DNA of 64,000 nucleotides, from positions 1 to 64,000 of the forward strand of contig JALCLH010000015.1 of NCBI GenBank assembly GCA_022647765.1. Reading direction: 5' to 3'. Within the stretch, counting starts at the first letter, position 1. Every line of letters starts with the position of its first letter. The position numbers and the translations under genes were made by a program. Source of the DNA: Acidipropionibacterium sp. GTDB lineage: Bacteria; Actinomycetota; Actinomycetes; Propionibacteriales; Propionibacteriaceae. Under the pieces are notes generated by a model. It was not told the DNA's origin and ran no database searches. It was given only the letters and a program-made list of their open reading frames with translations. Shown here one piece after another: positions 55,328 to 61,669 of this stretch.

Positions 55328-56407
55328 ATCTGCCCTGCGACCTCCCAGGAGATACCGAGCGATGCGTGACACCTCGGGATCGGGATCGGTGACCAGAGCG
55401 CGCAGGATCTCGGCCGCGGCATCCCCGGGAATCTCGCCGAGGGCCTGCGCCAGCCTGCTGCGGACTGCGGGGTCGGCTGTGGTGGGCCTTCCGGACCCGA
55501 CCGCAGCCGCGTCGTCGCGTCGAGCAGCCGGGCCGGTGACGCCGATCCTCTCGCCCAGCATCCCGGCGATCCGATCGGCTTCCGTCTGTGACCGGGAGGC
55601 CAGCGCTCCCAAGGCCTCGGCGGCCTCGACATCTCCATCTCCGGCCACGATGAGCTCGACCAGCGGCGCGCAGATCGCGGGAAGGGATGTGCGGGACACA
55701 ACGTCCTTGCGGGTGGCAAGCCGGATCGCAGCGAGTCCGGCAATCCCGGCGTCGGCGTCCTCCAGGCCGGTCGCCAGAGCCTCGGCCGCCTCCGATCCGT
55801 CGATCTCACCGAGGGCGAGGACCGCGCGGCGTCTCACCTCGGAAGTAGCGTCGGACAGGTGCGCGGCGAGCGCCGGCACGGCGGCGTCACCTGCTCGGGC
55901 AATCGCCCAGCGCAGCGACCCCGCCACCACCGCATCGGGCTCCGACAGGTAGATCCCGACCAGCGAATCGGACAGGGACGCAGCGACCGTCCCCGAGCGG
56001 AGCGCGGCGGCCTGGCGCTCGGCCGCCCCGCCGGAGCGCAGCGCCGACAGCAGCTCGACCGCGCCCAGCGCGTCGGACCAGTTGCGCGGCCCGGTGGACT
56101 GGATCTCGCGCACTCTGGCCAGCAGTTCGCGCTCGGCGGCGATCCGGCGCACCGTGCGGTCGATGAGCCCGGCGAGCATCTGCGCCGCGTCGAAGCCGGG
56201 GTCGTCCAGTGCCCGGCGGGCCTGCTCCAGGGACAGTCCGAGGGCGCGCAGCGCCTCGACCCGGAACAGCCGGCGCAGGTCCTCGGGTTCGTAGCGCCGG
56301 TATCCGGTGCTGGTGCGTCCCGAGGGGCGCACCAGCCCGATCCGGTCGTAGTGCCGCAGCATCCGGACGCTGACGCCCGAACGCTGCGACACCTCGCCGA
56401 TGAGCAT
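55304..56407 (-). CDS. MerR-family regulator with HEAT-repeat C-terminus
   Basis: 367 residues. The MerR DNA-binding domain is LIGEVSQRSGVSVRMLRHYD, RIGLVRPSGRTSTGYRRYEP, EDLRRLFRVEALRALGLSLE with its coiled coil. From about 165 come HEAT-type helical pairs (ALRWAIARAGDAAVPALAAH; SEVRRRAVLALGEIDGSEAA; AEILRALVTDPDPEVSRI), replacing the usual small-ligand domain. The stop of the upstream HEAT gene overlaps its ATG by one base. It probably autoregulates through the 21-bp palindrome upstream of that gene. Confidence 0.88.
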   Translation of the reverse strand: MLIGEVSQRSGVSVRMLRHYDRIGLVRPSGRTSTGYRRYEPEDLRRLFRVEALRALGLSLEQARRALDDPGFDAAQMLAGLIDRTVRRIAAERELLARVREIQSTGPRNWSDALGAVELLSALRSGGAAERQAAALRSGTVAASLSDSLVGIYLSEPDAVVAGSLRWAIARAGDAAVPALAAHLSDATSEVRRRAVLALGEIDGSEAAEALATGLEDADAGIAGLAAIRLATRKDVVSRTSLPAICAPLVELIVAGDGDVEAAEALGALASRSQTEADRIAGMLGERIGVTGPAARRDDAAAVGSGRPTTADPAVRSRLAQALGEIPGDAAAEILRALVTDPDPEVSRIARYLLGGRRADSDGPGGM

Positions 56408-57066
56408 CAGCCGGTGCCCATCACATAGACCCGCATGGCCTCCTCGCTGGCGTCGTCGAAGCCGAGCTCGGGATGACGGATCATCCGGAGAGTCGCCTCG
56501 GCATGCAGCGCGGCCTCGGCATCGGCATTCTCGGCCGCATCCTTCAGGACGGCCTCGCCGGCCTCCCCCAGTTCGAGATAGGCGCGGCTGAGGCTGAGCT
56601 GCATGGTGTGGTCGCCGCGGCCGAGCTGGCCGGCCAGACGCCGGGCCAGGTGATCCTTCTCGCTCTCGGGCACCAGGGCGGAGGCCGCGCGCCAGGCGGA
56701 GCGGGCCACGTCGTCGTCCTCGGACTCGATGAACTCGTCGGTGACCGCCGGCCAGCCCCTCGGATCGCCTATCTTGGACAGGGCGTGGAGAGACTGGGCG
56801 CGCGCCTGCGGGTTGGCCGATCCGAGTTCGGCCAGCAGGGCCGGCACGGTGAGATCGGCCGGGTGGCTCAGCAGCGCCCAGACCAACATGTCGCGGACGA
56901 AGAAGTCGGGCTCGACGCCGGAGCGGCGGATGAGCACCGTGACGTCGCCCGGTTCGGGGTGGCTGCCGGCGGCCATCGCGATCTGGAGCCGCGCCGACGA
57001 GGAGGTCGACTCCAGGGCGGCTGCGAGCTGTTGCGGTGTGTGGTGCGTGTGGTGGGTTGAGGTCAT
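56407..57066 (-). CDS. HEAT-repeat protein
   Basis: 219 residues, all helical, with HEAT-like pairs (VRDMLVWALLSHPADLTVPA; PQARAQSLHALSKIGDPRGW; VARSAWRAASALVP; ALHAEATLRMIRHPE). It resembles the C-terminal half of the neighbouring MerR protein and probably descends from it or is its partner. A histidine-rich start (TSTHHTHHTPQQ) may bind metal. Of two candidate starts, ATG 57066 is 8 nt after AGGAGGTG. Function unknown; co-transcribed with the MerR gene. Confidence 0.82.
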   Translation of the reverse strand: MTSTHHTHHTPQQLAAALESTSSSARLQIAMAAGSHPEPGDVTVLIRRSGVEPDFFVRDMLVWALLSHPADLTVPALLAELGSANPQARAQSLHALSKIGDPRGWPAVTDEFIESEDDDVARSAWRAASALVPESEKDHLARRLAGQLGRGDHTMQLSLSRAYLELGEAGEAVLKDAAENADAEAALHAEATLRMIRHPELGFDDASEEAMRVYVMGTG

Positions 57067-57093
57067 CACCATCACCTCCTGACTCTCACCGAA

Positions 57094-57114
57094 CACCCTG
57101 ACACCGTGTCAGGG
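57094..57114 (-). promoter_or_regulatory. perfect 21-bp MerR-type operator
   Basis: Half-sites ACCCTGACAC and GTGTCAGGGT are separated by one base and are perfectly symmetric. On the minus strand TTGACC overlaps its edge as a -35, and the palindrome then fills the long (about 19-bp) spacer typical of MerR-controlled promoters. It lies about 30 bp upstream of the HEAT gene start. Confidence 0.82.
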
Positions 57115-57178
57115 TCAAACATTCCTGCTCCGCTGTGAGCGAGAGGGGCCCGAGTACCGGCGAGAGGTCTGAAACACG

Positions 57179-57790
57179 TCAGCGAGCGGGCCGGGAGGCC
57201 GCCTGCACCTCGCGGATCTCCACGGCTGAGGCGATGTCGTGCTCGCCCGGGCCGCCGTCGAACCCCGCCTGGCGCATCAGGACGGCTCCGAAAACCTCGC
57301 CCCAGAACGTTCTCACTGCCGCTTCGACCCCGTGCGACACCGCCCACCCCCGCTCCTCGAGCACCCGCTCCAGATACCGGTCGGACTGACGGAAGAAGAC
57401 GCTCATGGCGCTGCGGAGCTCCGGCCGGACGGCAGGGTTGGCCCGAGCCACCGACAACGTCCCGACGACGGCGGGCAACGAGGGCATCGCCAGTGCGGTG
57501 CGCGCCAGCTCACGTTTGAACAGATCGGGGCCACTGGCCCGGCGACCGCCGGTGCGCAGCCGGTCGGACTCGCGCAGCAGCAGCCCGAAGGCTGCGGTGA
57601 TGTAGAGGGCGTCCTTGGACCCGTAGTGATGGGTGATCTGATTAGGGAAAACGCCGGCTTCGCGGGCAATGTCCTTGACCGTCACCTCGGCGAAGGCCCG
57701 CTGAGCGAACAGCGCCATCGCGGCGTCGCGGATCCTCTTGCGGGCCCCGGCACCGCGCGGAGAGGCGACTGGGCGGTACTGATCAGACAC
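57179..57790 (-). CDS. TetR-family regulator of the ketosynthase
   Basis: 203 residues. ARKRIRDAAMALFAQRAFAE, TVKDIAREAGVFPNQITHHY and GSKDALYITAAFG form the TetR domain, similar to regulators that sense acyl or drug ligands. GTG 57790 (VSDQYRPVASPRG) is chosen because codons upstream fall in the operators. Divergent from the ketosynthase gene. Confidence 0.86.
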   Translation of the reverse strand: MSDQYRPVASPRGAGARKRIRDAAMALFAQRAFAEVTVKDIAREAGVFPNQITHHYGSKDALYITAAFGLLLRESDRLRTGGRRASGPDLFKRELARTALAMPSLPAVVGTLSVARANPAVRPELRSAMSVFFRQSDRYLERVLEERGWAVSHGVEAAVRTFWGEVFGAVLMRQAGFDGGPGEHDIASAVEIREVQAASRPAR

Positions 57791-57797
57791 ACCTTGA

Positions 57798-57833
57798 TTG
57801 TATGTGATACAACTCATCTTGTTTGTCATACAA
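57798..57833. promoter_or_regulatory. twin 15-bp TetR operators, 21 bp apart
   Basis: TTGTATGTGATACAA at 57798-57812 is perfectly palindromic; TTGTTTGTCATACAA at 57819-57833 matches the same pattern. The centres are 21 bp apart, two helical turns, so two dimers would sit on the same face. They lie between divergent TetR (start 57790) and ketosynthase (start 57860). Confidence 0.83.
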
Positions 57834-57859
57834 GAACTTGCGAGACGTCGGGAGCGGGA

Positions 57860-59068
57860 ATGCAGATCTCCATCACCGGGTACGGAGCAGTGACCTCATT
57901 CGGACTGGGCGTGGACGCCCTGTGGTCAGGTCTGCTCGAGGGGCGATCAGGGGCCCGCGACCTCGAGGGGCCGGTCTGGGAAGGGCTGCCAGTCCGGATC
58001 GCCGCACCGGTCACCGCCGATCTGGAAGCCGAACTCGGACACCCGAAGGCGCGCCAACTCGACCGCTCCCAGCAGCTCGCCCTGATCGCCGCGGCCGAGG
58101 CCTGGCGGGACGCCGGCTCCCCCGAGGTTGAGCCCGAGCGGCTGGCAGTGGCTGTCGGCACCGGGATCGGCGGCGTCAACACACTGCTCGGCCAGGACGA
58201 CGTGCTGGAGTCTCGCGGAGCCCGGCGGGTCTCCCCTCGTGCAGTGCCTATGCTCATGCCCAACGGCGCCGCCGCCCAGCTGAGCATCGAGTACGGGGCC
58301 AAGGCGGGGGCCTTCACGCCGGTCTCGGCCTGCGCGTCCGGCGCAGAGGCCATCACCATGGCGGCCCGGCTCATCGCCTGCGACGAGGCCGATGTCGTCA
58401 TCGCCGGCGGCACCGAGTCGGCCGTCGTCCCCCTCACGATGGCGTCCTTCGCCCAGGCGACAGCGCTGGCCAGACCCGACGGCGACCCGGCGACGGTGTC
58501 CCGTCCCTTCTCCGCGGACCGCCGCGGCTTCCTGCTCGGCGAGGGAGCCGGCATCGTCATCCTGGAGCGGGCCGACCACGCCGCCGCCCGGCGAGCCCGC
58601 GCCCACGCGGAGCTGGCGGGCTGGGCGGTCACCTCAGACGCTTACCACATCACCGCTACCGAGCCTTCCGGCGCCCAGCAGGTCCGGGCGATCCGCGGTT
58701 CGCTGCGTCGGGCCGGCCTCTCCCCCTCCGATGTGGATCACGTCAACGCCCATGCCACCGGGACGCCGGTCGGAGATCTCTCGGAGGCCACCGCCATCGA
58801 GGAGGTGCTGGGAACCGGGGTGTCCGTGACTGCCCCGAAGAGCGCCATCGGCCACCTGTTCGGCGGCGCGGGCGCGGTGGAGACGATCATCGCGGTGAAG
58901 ACCATCGAGGATGGCGTCATCCCGGCCACCCTCAACCTTGACGAGCCCGATCCGCAGATCCACGTCGACGTCGTCAGCGGGACCCCGCGTCGCCAAGAGG
59001 TTCGGGTCGCCCTCAACAATTCCTTCGGGTTCGGCGGGCAGAATGTCACGCTGGCTCTCACCAAGTGA
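57860..59068 (+). CDS. fabF: beta-ketoacyl-ACP synthase II-like (FabF)
   Basis: 402 residues. Catalytic cysteine in PVSACASGAEAITMA at residue 158, histidines in VNAHATGTPVGDLSEA and KSAIGHLFGGAGAVETI, and the FGFGGQN glycine loop at the C-terminus. It condenses malonyl-ACP with acyl-ACP, or a polyketide-like substrate. It stands alone with a divergent TetR, not in a fatty-acid operon (no fabD, acpP or fabG nearby), so a specialised or accessory ketosynthase is possible. ATG 57860 is preceded by GGGAGCGGGA. Confidence 0.9.
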   Translation: MQISITGYGAVTSFGLGVDALWSGLLEGRSGARDLEGPVWEGLPVRIAAPVTADLEAELGHPKARQLDRSQQLALIAAAEAWRDAGSPEVEPERLAVAVGTGIGGVNTLLGQDDVLESRGARRVSPRAVPMLMPNGAAAQLSIEYGAKAGAFTPVSACASGAEAITMAARLIACDEADVVIAGGTESAVVPLTMASFAQATALARPDGDPATVSRPFSADRRGFLLGEGAGIVILERADHAAARRARAHAELAGWAVTSDAYHITATEPSGAQQVRAIRGSLRRAGLSPSDVDHVNAHATGTPVGDLSEATAIEEVLGTGVSVTAPKSAIGHLFGGAGAVETIIAVKTIEDGVIPATLNLDEPDPQIHVDVVSGTPRRQEVRVALNNSFGFGGQNVTLALTK

Positions 59069-59163
59069 CCTGGCCGCTCTTGCGCTGTTCGTTGCGACTT
59101 CCCGCAGCGCCGGCCCGGGCGACTACCGTGGACCCGATCACCGTCGCCGACAAGGAGACCGAC

Positions 59164-59988
59164 ATGGCCCCGACCCCGCAGAATGCCCAGTTCGCCGCCG
59201 ACTGGAAGAGCTGGCACGACGCCCATGAGAGGTCGCGCACCAACCCGCTCGGCATTCTCGCCGCGACTGGGCTGTACTTTCTGGACGCCGATCCGCTGAC
59301 CGTGCCGGGAGTACCGGGCACCTGGAAGCTGGCCGGCGGGCAGCCGCAGGTCGAACTCTCCGAGGGCGAGACGTTGAGCGACGGAGACCGGGTGCTGACC
59401 GGCACGGTGCCGCTCGGCGACCGGATCGCCGACGGCGGCGTCATGCTGGGGTTCACCGACGGCGGCGTCCACGGGGTGGCCGAGGTGGCCTGGCGCGGTT
59501 CCTCGGTGATGCTGCGGCCGCGCCGCGAGGGCAGCTCGTACCTGGCGGATTTCCCGGGTACCCCGGCCTATCCTGCCGATCCCGCCTGGGCGGTGCCCGC
59601 CCACCTTGAGGCCTTCGGCGAGGACCGCACCGAGACCGTCGGCGCGGTGATCGAGGGCCTGTCGCACGAGTACACCGCGCCGGGTGTGCTGGTGTTTTCC
59701 ATCGGCGGTACCGAGTACCGGCTCACCGCCTTCGCCAGCGGCCATGACGGCTCCCTCATGGTGCTGCTGCGCGACGCCACCAGCGGCGTCACCACCTACG
59801 GCGCCAGCCGGACCCTCGGCGTCCCGGCCCCGGACGCCGGGGGCAACACCGTCATCGACTTCAACCGGGCCACCAACCTGCCGTGCGCCTACACCGACTA
59901 CGCCACCTGCCCGCTGCCGCCGGCCGAGAACCGGCTGCCGATCGCGGTGGAGGCCGGGGAGAAGCTGCCGCTGGCCCGGGTGTCCTGA
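59164..59988 (+). CDS. DUF1684 family protein
   Basis: 274 residues. It ends with the family signature FNRATNLPCAYTDYATCPLP followed by PPAENRLPIAVEAGEK, and an early SWHDAHERSRTNPLGILA. Beta-rich, probably an enzyme or small-ligand binder of unknown role. ATG 59164 has GGAG at suitable spacing (a GTG-like start at 59065 would overlap the ketosynthase stop). The 95-bp gap allows co-transcription with the ketosynthase, but no functional link is known. Confidence 0.88.
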   Translation: MAPTPQNAQFAADWKSWHDAHERSRTNPLGILAATGLYFLDADPLTVPGVPGTWKLAGGQPQVELSEGETLSDGDRVLTGTVPLGDRIADGGVMLGFTDGGVHGVAEVAWRGSSVMLRPRREGSSYLADFPGTPAYPADPAWAVPAHLEAFGEDRTETVGAVIEGLSHEYTAPGVLVFSIGGTEYRLTAFASGHDGSLMVLLRDATSGVTTYGASRTLGVPAPDAGGNTVIDFNRATNLPCAYTDYATCPLPPAENRLPIAVEAGEKLPLARVS

Positions 59989-60083
59989 GCCGGGCATAGG
60001 ACGGGCATAGGGATGGGATTGGCCACTGTGCGGCCGGCGCGTGGATTATCCAGACGGCGGCCGATATATGGCCAAGTTCATTT

Positions 60084-61064
60084 CTATCGGCCGGCCAACA
60101 GCCTCTCCATCCGGGCGTACGAGGCCTCCATGCCCTGAACCATCCCGGTGCCGAGAATCATGTCCCGGGTGGCGGCGTCGGGATACTCGATGACCGTGGT
60201 GATCAGGGTGGCCCCGTCCTCCTCGAACAGGGTGAGGTCGTTGACGGTGGTCGGGCCGCCGGTTCCCGACATCCGCTCGGTGGTGACTGCGCGAACGGGC
60301 TCCCGGCTCAGCAGCAGTTCCCCCTCGAAGCCGAAGGGCTCCCCCTCGACCCCGGGATCGGGCGCCCAGGCGAAGCGGTACGGCTGACCCACCCCGGCCG
60401 GCGTCTCGCAGGCGGTCATCGACCAGCCGTCGGGGCCGAGCATCCACTGCGGGATCAGCTCCGGGTCGTTCTGGGCCCGCCAGACGACGGCCGCGGGGGC
60501 AGCGATCGCGCGGGTGATGCGGACCAGGGTGTCGGTGAGGATCTCCTCCTCGGCGTCTCGGCCCGCGTACCGCTCGCGCACTCCGGCGAGCACGCCGTCG
60601 ATCTGGCCCATGGCGAGGCTGGTGCCCTCTACGACGCCCATCTGCAGGACGGTCCGGAGCGCCTCGCGTGAGTCGAATGCCGAGCGGGCGGTCAGCCGGG
60701 TGCCCTCGGCGGTCGGCTCGAACACGAAATCCATCCGCATCGTGGGCATCCCGGGGGTCGGGGTTCCGGTCTCGTCGGCGAAGAAGTCCGCCACGGCGAA
60801 ACTGCGCTCCGGTTCGATCTCCAGGAAGTCCCAGCGCGCATAGGACTTCTCTCCCCTGGGGCCGGTCATGTGATAGAGGGCGCGACCGCCGACCCGATGG
60901 TCCCACTCGGTGAAGGTCGCGGGGTAGGTGGGAGGTCCCCAGAATCTCTCGAGTTGCCGGGGATCGGCGTAGGCCTGCCACACGCGGGCGACGGGGTGGG
61001 GAAAGTCGGCGATGATGGTGAGGCTGAGGTTGTTCTCGTCGGTGATGATGTCGGTGACGGGCAT
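60084..61064 (-). CDS. tandem SRPBCC (AHSA1-like) protein
   Basis: 326 residues, two AHSA1/CalC-like lipid-binding folds in a row. The first begins FPHPVARVWQAYADPRQLER and FWGPPTYPATFTEWDHRVGG; the second RAIAAPAAVVWRAQNDPELI and PQWMLGPDGWSMTACETPAG. Each fold could bind a hydrophobic ligand; family members act in cell-wall or antibiotic binding, or polyketide metabolism. ATG 61064 follows GAGGAG. It lies 36 bp after the upstream membrane protein on the same strand. Confidence 0.87.
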   Translation of the reverse strand: MPVTDIITDENNLSLTIIADFPHPVARVWQAYADPRQLERFWGPPTYPATFTEWDHRVGGRALYHMTGPRGEKSYARWDFLEIEPERSFAVADFFADETGTPTPGMPTMRMDFVFEPTAEGTRLTARSAFDSREALRTVLQMGVVEGTSLAMGQIDGVLAGVRERYAGRDAEEEILTDTLVRITRAIAAPAAVVWRAQNDPELIPQWMLGPDGWSMTACETPAGVGQPYRFAWAPDPGVEGEPFGFEGELLLSREPVRAVTTERMSGTGGPTTVNDLTLFEEDGATLITTVIEYPDAATRDMILGTGMVQGMEASYARMERLLAGR

Positions 61065-61099
61065 GTTGGGCTCCTCGGGGAGTCGGCTGTGCGGAAGGT

Positions 61100-61549
61100 T
61101 CAGGCCTGCCGGGCTGGCCGGAGGCGGTGGGCCCGGTAGCCGCCCACGATGACCACCACCGCGACCACCGCGTGGAGGGCCATCAGGCCCCCGGTCGCGG
61201 CTGCCGAGACGGCGCCCAGGGCACCCAGCAGTGAGGCAACGGCGACCACGATCGCCAGCACCGTCCAGATCCGCAGGCCATGGGCCGAGACCATCTCCAG
61301 GATGCGGAGCACCAGCAGGCCCGCGATGGCGGCGGACGCGGCCATCAGTGCCACTGAGCCGCCGCCGACCGTGATCGTCCGGCCGCTGCTGTCGACCCGG
61401 AGTTCCACTCCGGCCAGTGGTGAGACGACCAGCCATGTGATCATTGCGCAGATCACGGCGGCCGCGACGACCGCCAGGTCATTGATCAGGAGCCGGGTCC
61501 TTGGCACGGCTCGGGTGTTCGATCTCGTGTCGGATTCAGATTCGGTCAT
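61100..61549 (-). CDS. DUF6069-like small membrane protein
   Basis: 149 residues with four membrane segments: LAVVAAAVICAMITWLVVSP, an extracytoplasmic loop GVELRVDSSGRTITVGGG, MAASAAIAGLLVLRILE, then two more. The layout matches the four-helix DUF6069 family. The N-terminus is hydrophilic (TESESDTRSNTRAVPRT). The start at 61549 is preferred because GGAGGG lies 9 nt upstream; an ATG at 61558 is right on that site. Likely co-transcribed with the downstream SRPBCC gene. Function unknown. Confidence 0.75.
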   Translation of the reverse strand: MTESESDTRSNTRAVPRTRLLINDLAVVAAAVICAMITWLVVSPLAGVELRVDSSGRTITVGGGSVALMAASAAIAGLLVLRILEMVSAHGLRIWTVLAIVVAVASLLGALGAVSAAATGGLMALHAVVAVVVIVGGYRAHRLRPARQA

Positions 61550-61669
61550 GTCACTCATCCCTCCGTCGGGCACCGGCCGAGGCGACGCCTGCGGGCGGCA
61601 TCGCCCGGGCCGCGGGTCAAGAGATCGAGAGCTCTCGCTGTATCTGCGGAAAGCTACCACGCGATCCGC

